This document shows, piece after piece, positions 22,213 through 42,406 of a stretch of DNA of 64,000 bases; position 1 is the first letter of the stretch, and every line of letters starts with the position of its first letter. Both the position numbers and the translations under genes were made by a program. A model generated the notes under the pieces. It did not search any database, was not told the DNA's origin, and saw only the letters and a program-made list of their open reading frames with translations. This DNA comes from Zygnema circumcarinatum (Eukaryota; Streptophyta; Zygnematophyceae; Zygnematales; Zygnemataceae): NCBI GenBank assembly GCA_037447605.1, contig CM074807.1:1469817-1533816 (forward strand). Direction: 5' to 3'.

Positions 22213-24953
22213 ATGGATGGTGCTGGCGGCACAGATTCACTGGTAAAATTTATCCGAGACGCCATGGAAAAGGCGGGCTGTCCAGTGGGAGATAACTTTT
22301 TTCGCGCACAGGTGTGTGAAATGAAGGCCGGCGGAGGATTCATGCCTGAGGAAGGGGTAAGATATTTGCTTTTTCTCTACATAATGCTGATAAAGAAAAA
22401 CCACGATCTCCACAGACCAAGCTTTAATCCCTCATTCAAATCAATGATTGAAAGTTGAAACTGCTAAATTGTAGGATTATTGCGCTGCCAAACCTTAGGT
22501 GCAATGCGGTTTGTTAAGCTGACCAGCTTTCTCAGATTTTGGCGTCTGCTCTCGGATGGTTTTGGCATTTTGGTGAAGAGTCACACTGAGGTCAGGTACT
22601 CAGTGCATTCAGGAGAGTATCAAGAGAGGCGGGGAAAGCTTAATTTGCCGCACTGTGTTTACAGCTGGTTATTGCGCAAGAGGTCATGGCTTGTCAGGAC
22701 TTGATTCGTATGCCGGAATTATTGAAAGAAGCTATTGAACTATTGTACAATACAAGCCTATACCCTGTAGGTCTAGACGACCTTGAACATACGAACGACA
22801 GCATTTCTGAGAGTCCTGTGAAGTCATTTCGCGGCTGCATAGGAGGCACTTTGGTAGGAGTGTATGCTCTGAATTTTTTGGATAAACGGGACTGCTCGTG
22901 AAGCAATGCCAACTGATTGTTTGCGTATGGAATCGTTTAGGTTCTGAGGCCGGGAGCATTGGTAGCAGGTGGTGGTGTGTAGTAACCACGTTCTTTATCA
23001 GGACGAGGTGGACACAGCGTTGGCCCACGAGCTGATCCATGCCTATGACCACTGCAGGGCTGCCAACTTGGATTGGGTCAACTGTTTTCATCACGCCTGT
23101 AGTGAGGTGGGTTTCAGTCTCTTGCATTCCTTCTCCTTATGGAATATTCATGCCAAAGGTTCATTGTTCATTGAAGTAGTTTTGGGGAGTGCTGCTTAAG
23201 TTATGGAAGAAAAGGTGTTTTCAGTAAGGTAATGTGTCGTCAGCTTTAGCAATGAACTTATCCTGGGTTCACCATAGACAGATTAGCAGGAGTTTGGGGA
23301 GTGCTGCTTAAATTATGGAAGAAAGTTGTACTAAGTAATATAATGTGTCTTCAGCTTTAGCAAAGAACTTATCCTGGGTTCACCATAGACAGATTAGCAG
23401 GACTGAAGAGTATCTAGTTGCAGTCGGTGTGATTCTAGCCTTCTTCCCCTAGCATTGCATTAATTGTACTTGAACTCGGCAGCTTTTCCTGCAGTTAAAG
23501 TACATTGACCACACACTTTGAATTCTACTTTTTGCTTGCCCTAGTCAGTGACACCTCCGAGCTCGTATTGGAACTAGTGTTGAAGCAGATTCAGATTCTG
23601 TAGAGGATATGCAACATCCTGTAAGCGAAGTAAGCGTGAAATTTTTGGGTAATGGTTCTGAGTGCTATTAGGGTTTACAGCTTGAAGCTTGTCTCCAAAT
23701 GTGGCCCACACTACATAAACTGTAGGCTTATGAAGGTGCTTCGAGCTTAGTGTGTCATAAGCAAGAAGGACCTCCAGATGTTTTCCGAAGTGTAAAGATG
23801 GATGGATAATTCACCATTTCAGCTGCAGTGCAGTCAGATATCAGGAGCTTGTCTTTTGGGATAAGTAGTTCGATTGTCTCCCTTATGTATGGGACTAAGG
23901 CATTGTTGTCGGGTCTTCTTATGTGATGGAATGTACTCAACAATATCATCCAGTTTACAGTTTTAAACTCTGATCTGAAAACCGCTTAGAGCCTTATTCT
24001 GGGCCATTATGCTATTGGGTTGATTTTAATCTTTAGAGTTAAATCGAAGTATCAGCCCACTTCTGAGCTGAAAGCTGTACCTTGCTATGGGTGCAGCCTG
24101 GCTTGAAGCTACCTTCGCACTCTGTGTTAAGTCAAGGTTACCTTAACCACAAGATATCCCTAATCGTGTCCCTATCGCCAACTTATTCCTTGTCCAACCT
24201 GTGTCGATTGAGACCCACCTCTTGCCTACTCCTATCTTTGAATTACAGCTTAACTGGGGCGTAGGCCTGAGCATCTAGTTAGGTTTGGTAACAGCTTGAC
24301 TTATTTTTTACCGCATCAGTTACTTGCTACTAGGGAGACGACTAATCGTCGCTTATGGTCCGGGATAATCTGCAGATTCGAGCTGCCAACCTCAGTACGG
24401 CATGCCACATGCATAAAGAGATCCTCACTCGAGGATCTGACTTCCGATTCCGGGCCGGCCATCAGGTTCCATACTTCCTCCTGAGCCATCCTTTCTTTAC
24501 CGCTTTCATATACATTGTTACCCGCGGCAAAACAATAACTTTTACTGAGACTATCAGCAAGTGCATGTGTTTTCTGTCTCATCACTTTACTTGATTGAAT
24601 GCTAGAGCTTTCCCTTTCCTCGATTGGAGTGAGGCTAGGTAAGATGGTTGTCGACGATGAATGAGGAGGCAAATGAGGCTACTGCAGGAAGGGAGGTAAG
24701 GAATGAGTGAGGAGAAACAGAAAGCCTTCAGTGAGAGCGAAGATGGAAAATTCCATAGTAGGACGTACGCTTTGTTCGCTAAGGTTGCATTTTCATGACT
24801 TCAGCTGTGGGCTTACAGGCGTGTGTCCGGCGCAAGGCCTTGCTGTCCGTGGCAATGAACCCTAACTGCTCGCAAGAGGAAGCTAAGGCAGCAGTTGAGG
24901 GTTCTTGGAACTGCTGCTATAAAGACACCGCGCCATTCGACCGGATCCCTTAG
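22213..24953 (+). CDS. ATP23: Mitochondrial inner membrane protease ATP23 homolog
   Basis: Zinc metalloprotease of the intermembrane space; in yeast it processes ATP synthase subunit 6 and acts as its chaperone. Four exons, 22213-22356, 22969-23106, 24376-24465 and 24819-24953, give 168 aa. The active site HELIHAYDHCRAANLDW is intact (HExxH). The family blocks CPVGDNFFRAQVC, VVVCSNHV, NCFHHACSE, IRAANLS, CVRRKALLSV and KDTAPFDRIP are in order. Plant homologs are about 190 aa; this one has a short N-terminus and a changed block after IRAANLS (STACHMHKEI instead of a GDCHxKRE type sequence). Intron 2 (1,269 bases) contains a tandem duplication. Confidence 0.93.
23181..23401. repeat. Tandem duplication of about 111 bases in an ATP23 intron
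   Basis: Two head-to-tail copies (23181-23290 and about 23293-23401), both starting TTTGGGGAGTGCTGCTTAA and ending CACCATAGACAGATTAGCAG, with few mismatches. A recent, non-coding duplication. Confidence 0.9.
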
Positions 24954-26808
24954 AAGACCTTCCTGTCATCGCCTTATTCAGACGCAAGCACTCATATGGG
25001 GATATCCTGCGACCTGATACGTAGCTGGGGCCCTCTTGTGGAAGGACAATCAGGACAGCCTTGCAGCTTTATGGCATCTTTCCAGGCGACATCACCAGAG
25101 CAATTGGGTATCTTGGTCTCCTCAAGTTTGAACTATGCAAGTGAGCGTGCGTAGTGCATGGCTTTTATTCTCACTGAACTCAGGCGCACACTTTCTGCAA
25201 GATGTGGGCTTCATTTTTTAGACGGGAAATGGCTTGAAGATGCCATCGAAGTGGCAGTGGCATTGGTTGGTTCTGATTTGAACAACCTTTGCTACTGCTA
25301 AATTCAAGGGAGCAGCTGCCTGCTTTACTGATCCTCCTTGCTATTGGGAGGCGGGAAATCTCTAGTAACGAGCTTTGCCAGGGCTTGGTGAAAATAAACT
25401 AGTCTATCAATTACATGTTTCCAAGCTGGCACATAGGGCACAGTTATTTTTTCATCTATTCGTTTGAGCCAGCGATTCGAATTCTTTCTACAGACAGTAG
25501 ACTTGAAGTTTTGGAGGTGGAAAATGCACGATTTTAATGGAAACGCAAGTTTGTAGTTCCTTGAGATTGCATTGCCAATGCTGTGCTGCTATGCTTCGTG
25601 GTCATCTTTAGGATTCCTGGCCAAGCGATTCCTGGAACTAATTGATTGGTATTTGATCGTTTTGTAGCTGTAATAATATGTGGAGCTAGCTGTAATTTCG
25701 GTTGTTGCATACTGAAACAACGCCATAGCTGTCTGCTAGAACCCACAAGTGGGCGCCAAGGCCATCCATAGCTGACTCACAGCAGCACCCCCAGCCACGA
25801 GCGAGAGCACCAGTGTCCCTGCCCAGTGTCGTCATGCCTCCGAAACTGTGGCAACAGTGAACGCAGCGCGCGTCGCAGTTCCGTTCAGCGTTAGCTGTAC
25901 TGTACTGTATCTCGTAGTACAGTACGACCGATGTGCCGTACATCACGGTACTGTACTGTACTTTTCTGCATGTACAGTACTGTACTGTACCGTACGGCGG
26001 GGCAGATGAACGGCGGCACGAAACAGGGCCAGGTGCAGACCGCTCCTTTCCTCTCCGCCCCCCGGCCAGCGGCCGGGCCGGGCGGTGCCGCATGGTCATG
26101 GCCATGGATGGGCGCGCTGGCGCGTGAGGAGGGCGCCAGCGCGCCGGGGGGCGGGCCAGCCAGCGGGGCAGGGAGGGCGCCCTGCACGGACGGCCCAGAT
26201 CCGCTGCGGGGGAACAGTCCTGCTCGCGTCGCGGCATGCCATGCCGCCATGGCGCTACATCCCTCCTTCGGGAATCCCTGGTGACGCCACGAACAGGTCA
26301 TCCCATGCATGGGCCCATCCGCACCATGGCCATGCGGCCCATGCGGCCCATGCCATGCCATCCGGCCGCCCGCCCGGCCGCCCGCCTGGCGTGGCATCCA
26401 AGAAACATCGCGCGTCTCGCCTGTGCCTCGCCCGGACTTTATGGCGTGGGCGCTACCTCCTCCCCCCCATCCTCCCCCTTCGCCTCCGATCGCTCCGCTG
26501 CCCTCCTCTCCCTCCTCTCGCTCTCCTGCTGCTGCCGAGGCTGCTGGGGGAGGCGCCAACATCTGCGAAATGCTCAGGAAGGGCGAGAGGACGGCAATCT
26601 GAGAACCAACATGGGCGGAATGGAGGGAGGGCGCGAGGATTGCAATTTAGAGAGAGCGAAGGGTAGGGAGAGGTGAGAGGTTGGGAGAAGGTGACGAGGA
26701 GAAGGAAGGAGCCCGAGGAGTTTTAGGACGCACTGGAGGAAAAATTGTGACCGACTGCTGCCATGCTTGGTAACGGTGGAAGTATAGGGCCGGCGCTGGA
26801 CTGCAACA
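24954..26808. other. Intergenic, ATP23 to YAK1, with a GC-rich island
   Basis: The left half is plain AT-neutral sequence without a gene. From 26,000 to 26,560 the sequence is very GC-rich with CCATGG, GGCCATGCGGCCCATG and CCGCCCGCCCGGCC runs. This produces long Gly/Ala/Pro-rich frames on both strands, which I regard as artefacts. The island is the likely YAK1 promoter and 5' leader. The GTAC cluster at its left edge is listed separately. Confidence 0.5.
25896..25996. repeat. GTAC-rich palindromic cluster
   Basis: Thirteen GTAC tetramers in about 100 bases, many as GTACTGTACTGTA runs, including inverted TACAGTACTGTACTGTAC. GTAC is the core of the sites bound by plant SBP-domain factors, including the copper-response regulator, but simple palindromic expansion is equally possible. 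Confidence 0.8.
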
Positions 26809-34747
<7,939 letters not shown>

Positions 34748-36154
34748 CTGCAAAGAGAGAGAGAGAGAGAGAGGGAGAGAGGAGAGAGAGAGAGAGAGAG
34801 AGGCCTCTGCAGGGTGGGAGGGATGCTCCAGGACTGCTTCATTGTGCGTTGTATGCAATGGCCGGTTTCTCAGAACCTTTACGCGGAGCATTTTCATCTG
34901 CTACGAGGTTGAGGCTACTCTTGCACCCAACGGCATTCAGAGCACACAGCATTTGAGAGAGCTGGACCAGGAATGGAGGGGCAGGCTGTGAAGAGATAGG
35001 ATATAATGTCACATGGTGTCGGGCCCCTCATGCAGAAGCACTGCTCAGGCGGGGCCACGGAAGGGGTTGTTTGTCTGCCTGTAAGTGTTTAAGTGGAAGT
35101 GAAAAACTTACATACGCTATAGGAGATATGTGAACAAGCCGGAGGGCCTGCAAGAAAGGAGTGATTGAAGAGCAGACTCTTTGATGGCGAGTGTAGCTGT
35201 TAGAGAAAGCATCACCATGCCCTTGGAGGGAGTATTCGGCAGGATTATGCCATTCATTGGTATTGATCCCCACCACTTGTAGTCCCCTTCTCCCACCCTG
35301 CCGAGCTCACATGGAGGTAGCTGAGCTCTTAAGGGGGTAGCCACGACTGAAGAGGGAAGCTCAATGTTCAATGGTGTGGCAGCGCCCTGAAGGGGAGTAT
35401 ACATGTGCCGGTTTGGCAGGTGAGGAAATCCTTCTGCTTAGGGTTACCGCCCATTGGGTTGCCTTAACGCCTTTGTCTTTGAGCTGTTTTGGGAATCTGA
35501 GTCAGGAGGTCGGCAGAGTTAAGAGATCCTAATCTTTCCTATGCTTAAGTGGAGCGAGTAAGTGCAATTGAGGGAAGTACAGCTACCAGCGTTAATGCAA
35601 TAGAGTTGTTCCTTGAATATCGCAGCATATGAACGAGCTCCTCCTACTGGCTAATAGAAGGACTGTGTTGATTTGCAGAGGAACACTTTGGGACAGGAAG
35701 GACGGTAAAGATTGTCCGCATACCAATGGCGCATGTAAAGATGGCCTGTAAGCTGATGCGCCTATAGCTTAATGACGAGAGTCTTCTGTACTTCAGAGGC
35801 AGAGCGGAACATGAGGTGGGCAATAGCATGTGCTTGGTATTACGCATATGGGACTAAGGATGCTTGCTCTTATGAAGAGGGGAGAGGAATTAGTACGAGA
35901 GAAGTCCTGCCCAGCTTTAAGCCCCTCAAGGTGGTTTGAGCTGTAGGATGACATATGTATTGAAATGTCAATTCTTCGGGCTATGAGAGCTGCATCACAA
36001 GCTTTGCAGGAGTGCTCCTCTTACAATGGCTACTTGACAATTTCCGCATGGCATGATGTGACAGCATCGTCTTGTTGCAAGTGAAAGGTGTCTGCCAATC
36101 GAAAGTCCAACTTTTATCCAACTTGAGAAATATCTAGTGAGACGTCAGGCTCGC

Positions 36155-36860
36155 TTAGCACGTGCTCAACCAGCACTCGCAATTTCTTTGTCCCTGTGAG
36201 ATGCGGATGAGGTGACGAAGAGGTCCCTCGGGTCCCTTGTCATGTCTTAAAATGTCAACATCAATCGTTTTGCCGTTTTGTCTACATATGCGGGCAACAC
36301 GAGTAGGGACCAGTGACCAGTTTTCTTTAACTGAGGGCCTTCCCCCGACTCGGTGCGTTTCCATGAATTGGAGAAACGTAGCTCGTAGCTTTGCTTTGGT
36401 GGCTCCAAGAACGCATCCGCGATTCTTAGCAAATGAATACGTGCGGGCCCTCCGCGTGAGTGTCTTACCGTTAAGCTCAAATTTGGGAGATTGGGTTTCT
36501 ATGAAGCATGTGTGGAAGTGCAGCCAACCCCTTTAAAAAAAACCCAACAATGGGCACACAACTGATAGCGCACCAAGTTGTTTCGCACGTAATTTGCAAA
36601 GGAACATGAAAGAGAACAAATTGAACAGGGAACGCCAAATTTTATGAATGGCAGGGGGAAAGTACATGCAGTCCATGTCAAGGGCGGCTCATGCCTTCGA
36701 CATTTCTTTTGTCCTTCGGTCCTTTGTGACCACTTCCTTGTGGGTTCCCCATGGCGCATTTGTCCATGTACATTTGACGGCATCCTCGCCATCGTGAGAC
36801 CAATGCCACTTCCTTTTCTCTTGGACATTAACTTTGTAGAGTCTCGTTCCATCACAAGCT
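36155..36860 (-). mobile_element. Possible decayed transposable element
   Basis: Three overlapping minus-strand frames in different registers (about 36,160-36,360, 36,250-36,480 and 36,500-36,855) read like one coding sequence broken by frameshifts, with patches such as KENWSLVPTRVARICRQNG and GIGLTMARMPSNVHGQMRHG. Part of the last frame recurs at 19,268-19,315. No transposase catalytic motif, terminal repeat or target duplication was found, and I cannot name the family. Confidence 0.35.
36764..36815 (-). repeat. Dispersed repeat, copy 2
   Basis: Partner of 19,268-19,315, in the same orientation; the region reads SGIGLTMARMPSNVHG on the minus strand. The 3-base length difference between the copies keeps the frame, which supports a coding origin. 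Confidence 0.6.
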
Positions 36861-39047
36861 CCTCATCATGGGGCCCACGAATGCGTGTATTTGCTTCTGA
36901 CTCCCACAGGGTGGCGGGGAAAAGCCCTTCTTTTCAATTGTAGCAAATGGGGGGCTTCAATCGTTAACAACCATCTGCGTAAGAAGTGCGATTTTCTGCG
37001 TGACAGGCAATGTATATCGCTGCAAATCCGGACCAGATTCGGCTGATTGTGACGTCTGATTCAGCGCCAAACGGCCGTCTCCAGTCTGTCAGTCTCTCCG
37101 CCAGTCTTCCTCGTGTGCCAACAAAAAAACAAAACAGGTGGAGAAATTGCAAACGAGTTTACTTAATTTCTCAATTCTCAATCTTATTGACAATTGAGCG
37201 TTCAACATTGAACACTCAATAAATACTCCTCAAGCCTTCGAAGAAGTTCCGCGACTCAAAGAGCCACAGAGTGTTAAAATGAGAAGAAAAGCTACGAGAG
37301 AAACTCTATCTGACGCTATCTGACGATATCTGACTATATTCCTCTAAAGATGATGATGATGATGATGGTGACCGAAATCCCCCCTTTTCCTACCTCCTGG
37401 AGATACCCAGACCGCCTTCAGACGGAGCAGGCGCTGGTGCTGCTTTCCAACATCCCTGTTTTGGGCAGGCCCGTTCCATGTGGCTGTTACCGCAATATGA
37501 GCCAAACGAACCCTAACAAAACTGTCACAGCGACACGGAACGCCACATTTTTTGAGTGGGCTGTGCGCGAAACATAACGGAACGAATCGGAACGGAACGG
37601 AGCGCATCGATCGGGTCGTTAGGGTTTATTCTTTCGCCGGATGTGGAAATGAGGGAGTTGGGCAGAGAGGGCCTAAAAGCAGGCCTTGCTCCGGCTCTGA
37701 CTGCCAAGGTGAGGGCCGGGCAGGGCAGGGCAGGGCCGTGTTCTGTAGATTTTCCAATTTCATGGAATGCCCACAAAGTGAATAATGAGAATGGGAGGTG
37801 AAGGCTGAAAGGGAGAACGAAAGGAGCCCACCATTGTTAAGCGACGTTCTCATTGCAGGGAGTTGATTTGAAAACCGGTACACTGATTACAGGAGAAAGT
37901 TCAATGCTGACGGCCGATAGCAAGGATTAGCAAGGAAGGGAAACGAATCCATGCCAGAAATTCGCTAAAGCAAAGGCAGTCTATCCAGCCGGTAAGGCTC
38001 AAACATCACATGCATTGCGTAAATCTCCCATAACATCTCACGCATGGATGCCTCATTGATCTTAGCCAAGTTGAGCCAAGTCGCCCATCTGCATTGCTTT
38101 CTAAGCAGGTAGCCGTCCATCCCGACCTTGCTTATTCGCGTTGACTGTATGATGTTCAAATTAGTTCTCCCAAAAAAAATGTATTGGGAAAGGAAAGCCA
38201 AAATCTTTTTAATTTCTTTTTTTTCTCAACCTATTCGGGTTCCCGCTACACGACAGCACTCGATTGTACGGCCAACCCACTCAAGTCACCATTTTGGTAC
38301 AGCCAGCTGGCGTCAGCTTCCTAGCCACGTCAGCCATAACCCGCCCAAGGACCGTATCTGTACGGCCAACCCTCTCGCGCGTGCGCGGTCACTACTTATG
38401 TACGATTCATCGTACAACCCCGTCCTGCCAAAGCCATCCATTGTTCCGCCGGCCGGCCCGCGACCGGCAGCCGGCCCTTCTTATCGCTTTCCCGATATTT
38501 CCCGTCCAACGTGGCGCGCTAAAAATCTCCGCCGCCGCACTTTTCGCCCAATCAGACGCGTCCTTTGCTGGCCTGTCCGTACCGCCACGTAGACGTGTCA
38601 TGACGTGACGCCCCCCGATCCGATTTTCCCGGCCGCGCCAAAAGATAGGATTTCGCAAATGTCCATTTACGGATTCGCGGGGCCTTTTTTTGGTTATTTG
38701 TGGCAGCGCGCGGCGGATTTTTTGTCGGGCCCGGCCGGCGAATGGAGCCAAGTCGGACCAGGTTCAGTGCACTTGGAATGATTGCGCCGTACATCCCCCC
38801 TGGCCAAGTGGCCTAAAAAGGGCGGGCCCGCCCGGGCCCTGGCGGTCCCCGCACTCGATCGGCAGCTGCCACGGCCGCGCAAGTGGGCCTCTTCCTGTCA
38901 CGCTTTTAGGGTTTGGAGGGAGGAAAGGAGGGAGAAAAAAGGAGAGCGAGGGGGAGGGGGAGAGGGAGTGGAGGCGGCTTCAGGGGGAGTAGTGCAAGGA
39001 GGAGGGGGAAGGACTGAAGCTTGGATACAGGGAGTCTGAAGCTCGCC

Positions 39048-40513
39048 ATGGCTCGGGAGTCGTCTCCCACACGTGTGTTGATGGGCCCTGAGGCGTCAGA
39101 ACTTGCAAGCCCGTCGCTGCTGAAGTTTGGAAGCTCCGCGCAATGGAGCACAGTCATGGGAACGGCTTTGAAGGGATGGCAGTCTTGGGAGCTTCCTGGA
39201 CCTGTCTCTGTTCTTTCGTCCAAGTCCCTGCTCTGCTCTGATGGCGAAAGTGGCGGATCTGCGTGCCTGGAGTCTCTTGCGCTTTCGCATCAGGGGACGG
39301 GCGCCTCTCTGCTCTCACTGCTCGGGACGTTTCCTTCCACAGTCGAGGCGTGGACGGCGGCGACCAGCCACGCGTTTCAGTTCTTTCTGTGGGACAATTG
39401 GCTGAGAAACCATGGCAAATCTGAGGAATTCAAGGAGTTTGCGGAGTTTTTGGGCGATCTTGAAAGGTCTGCAATGCCGGCACAGAGTCTGGAAGCGACT
39501 GTTGTGGATGGGAGGAATGTCTTCCCTGTACGGCTCGACAGAAAGTATCCCGGGAAACGGCGCAGCTTTGTCGCAGCAGTTCATAGCCTGGCAGCAATCG
39601 GAGGGGAAGGGGAGTGTGGCGGCTGGTGGTTGAGGCGATACCTGCGAGAATGGCGCGTTTATGCCTCTGTAAGTGATATTTGGGCGTCGATGTTAGTGAA
39701 GGTAGAGAAAATTGAATTTTTGGCATGAAGAGTCCAGAATTTAGTTTTTCCTTTGTCCTTGCTGTCCCTCTTGTCCTGTCGTCCGATTCCAGTGCCTGCA
39801 ACTGTTGATCGTGCCCAGATCTAGCAGAGGTTGTCCTTGACATGACAGGGTGCAGGGTGCTGATACGTTGACTTGTTTTACAACTGCAGAACGGATTGGA
39901 GCTTCAATCTCAGCTGATACAGCAGTGTGCCGACGGCAAAACGCCTGCGTTGGACGCCTTTCTTGAGTGCAAAGCGCTGACCTGCGGTGCTTGTAAATGG
40001 CTCCTTCTTGCTGCTCATAACAGGGGCTTGGCGCCACTGGATGAGGAAACCCATGACGCACTGCTGCCTCTGCTGGCCATGGCTTCTATGGCGCTGGCCC
40101 TGCACAACGACGTCGTCTTGTTCGCAAAGAGCCGTCAGAAAAACCTGAGCTCCCTCAACAGTGCGGTTGTATACGACCACGAACAAGCCACTCTTGTTTA
40201 TAACTTAATTTTGGGTTTGTTTGTCGAGGAAAGGGCCTCCTTGCTGGACGAGGGCCGCTGGCTTTCAGGGGAGCAGAGGAGGAGGGCACAGCAGGTAGTT
40301 GAAGTGATAGAATCCAGCATGTATGGAATCCATTCTTGGCACAAAATTGTGTTACGACGGCATAACAGGGAAGTGAAGGGAACGGCATTATACGAAGAAG
40401 ATTGCTTCGATTTGAGCTCGGCGCCGAGCTGGATGGCTCCGCACATTCGTGGAGCAGTGGCTAGTGTTGTCAGAAAAGTGATAGCGGCCTCCGGTCACTC
40501 GCTTAACTGCTGA
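39048..40513 (+). CDS. Microbial-type terpene synthase-like protein with altered metal motifs
   Basis: Two exons, 39048-39668 and 39890-40513, give 414 aa. Layout follows class I terpene cyclases of the microbial type (MTPSL) found in seedless plants. An aromatic helix (AFQFFLWDNWLRNHGKSEEF, residues about 115-134) sits where the DDxxD motif belongs. WWLRRYLREWRVYA follows, then a block like the SLEEYLxLRxxTxG helix (PALDAFLECKALTCGACKWL). Next comes ALALHNDVVLFAKSRQKN where the NDxxSxxxE metal motif belongs, and a closing helix like the C-terminal WxRxxxRY region (MYGIHSWHKIVLRRHNRE). The Asp-rich motif reads DNWLRNH and the second reads NDVVLFAKS, so the Ser and Glu are lost. It may be a catalytically altered or non-cyclising relative. 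The assignment rests on pattern and position, not on a search. Confidence 0.65.
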
Positions 40514-42406
40514 AAGTGCTTGTTATAAATAGTAGTATTATCCATTGTTTTTGTGTTAAATAGTGCAGCTTTGCTTGTTATATGTTGTTTGGAGTAAAGT
40601 AGATCGCAGTTCTGTTCTGTTCTGTTTATTGGTTTATTGCTTTGTTGATTTCCTTTGCATATACAGGATAGCAAGCCGAATAAGCCAGGAATTACATGTA
40701 GTTATTCAATTCAGTAAAGCTCGTCCTGCTTTGAAGAAGCATGACCTCTTCGACTTTCCTTGAATCTGCAGGTTTCGTGAAAGATCGTTGATGATGATAA
40801 AAACTGAATGTTCATTCCTCTTCTAAACGCCTGTGTTTGATTAGACCGCGTTGTCCTCTAACGTTTTTCTCCACGCCCTGAAGTGGAGCCCTGGACTCCT
40901 GCGGTGATGGGGCACAGTCACCCTTCTTCATTCTGTGGACCCCTGAAGTCTGTATCTTGGAAAGCTTTCAATTTTCACGGGTCGGAACATTGGATCGACA
41001 ATTGGAATGGTTTGCGAACCGTTGATTCGCAACCCAGCCAGCCATTGGCAATGGTACCAACCATTAGATTTAATGGTTGCCAAGTATGGGCAATGATTGA
41101 CAACCATTGGCTTGGAACCATTGCTGTCAAACCAAAACACCATTGCCAATGGTTGTGACCATTGGATGTGAATGGTTTCGAGCCATTGGACATCCAACCA
41201 TTGCCATTCAATGGTTGTCCAATGGTTGCCGGATCAATGGTCCGACCTGCGAAAGCTTTATCTGCGAAATACTAATTACATTGCAAGCTTTCGAGCTTCT
41301 GCTTTTTTCCTTTTTGAACTGATTGGTCCTTGCTCACGCCCATGACCATGTTTTGGCAAATGAAAGTCAGTCGATGTATGACAGCATCCACGACGGCCCT
41401 TTCTGAAGGCTCCCACGAAGGGCCGCGGCTCGGTTGGCCGCTCCGTTTGAAGGATGCATTTGAGCCGTCGGATAGTGACCACTTGCGATCGGCGCATCGC
41501 CACCACCGGTTGATATCGCGGGGGCAATCTGACGATCTCCCCTCTCCGCAGGCGCAGGCAGTCGGGAAAATTTGCCTCAAAAATTTCTATTATTTATTTT
41601 TCATGTGCATCGCGCGCATCCACACCGTCGATTGGTGCTCGCGCTGAGGACGCATCTTGTCCGTTCAAGCGGACGCATCGTGCACATCTGTCCAGTGTCC
41701 ACTTCAAAAATTTGATTTGACACGGAGACGAGGGTGACTATATCGAGGTACTCGCGATGGACCAGCCGAAGGGGACATAGAAAGGCGCATTGCTCTGCGA
41801 TACGACCAAACAGACGGGAAGAAGAGGGGAACCTACAAAAAAACGAAACCAAATCAAACTAAACCCCATGAAACAAAACTGAATGACGGGTGGGTAACCA
41901 TTGGGGGCAAACACTCGCCCATTTAAAAGCTCACCACATCGGACAAAATGCGTATGTAGCAACTTGGGAATGGCCAATGCCTTTCAAGATTAGCTTCAAG
42001 GTTCCGACACGCAACCATATAAACCAAAGCCCCAATGGACATAAATATTCTATTCTTAATGCAAGGTTGAAATCATCAGTGTAGCTGTTACCACCCCTCT
42101 GCCAAGCAGTGATTCGTCCTCTGCGCAGGCGTGCACTTCAATGGTGCACGGCCAAATAGAGGTGCCCACGCCCATGACGTACATTTACGAAACTGAAAAC
42201 GGGTTACGAAATTCGCCCTCAAATAAATCAATCGCACCTTCCTTAGGGCATCAAATAATTTTCCTGCACCGCCATTCAAACTCACTTGGCCAAGCCATTC
42301 TGTCCTCCATTCGCAAAGCCAGCAGCAACGAGTCTGCAATGACGTCACTGCGTTCAGCCTTTGCGTTTACATACGTCAGTTGCCTTTTTCAAGCATACAG
42401 CCTCCT
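40514..42406. other. Convergent gap, terpene synthase-like gene and PDI
   Basis: Contains a CCATTG-rich palindromic tract (40,990-41,255, separate entry). The rest, including 41,330-42,140, has no recognisable gene. Confidence 0.5.
40990..41255. repeat. CCATTG / CAATGG palindromic tract
   Basis: About 260 bases filled with AACCATTG, CCATTGG and CAATGGTT in both orientations, well over a dozen times with uneven spacing, for example CCATTGCCAATGG at about 41,140-41,152. Adjacent inverted copies could fold into many small hairpins. Not a CRISPR array: spacing and units are irregular. Isolated similar palindromes occur near 6,720-6,760. Confidence 0.85.

Larger units (their letters stand above)
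34748..39047. other. Long intergenic stretch with transposon-like debris
   Basis: Starts with a GA tract (34,751-34,802). Short frames at 35,120-35,400 and 35,640-35,850 (minus) are unrecognised. 36,155-36,860 is listed as a possible element remnant. 37,347-37,366 is an ATG microsatellite, and 37,570-37,610 has GGAAC repeats. From 38,260 the sequence is GC-rich with repeated TGTACGGCCAACC (38,266 and 38,359) and GCCGGCCGGC runs; this is the likely promoter of the terpene synthase-like gene. I see no intact gene. Confidence 0.5.

Noticed and set aside
25686-26676. Large overlapping Gly/Ala/Pro/Met-rich frames on both strands
   Set aside because: They come from GC-rich, CCATGG/GGCC-repetitive DNA that lacks stop codons. 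No domain, no splice logic, and frames open on both strands at once.
40928-41211. Two overlapping minus-strand frames in the CCATTG tract
   Set aside because: The periodic residues follow the DNA repeat; two registers are open together, which marks a repeat rather than a gene.
40990-41255. CRISPR-like array
   Set aside because: Repeat units are short, in both orientations and irregularly spaced, with no constant repeat length; the genome is eukaryotic.
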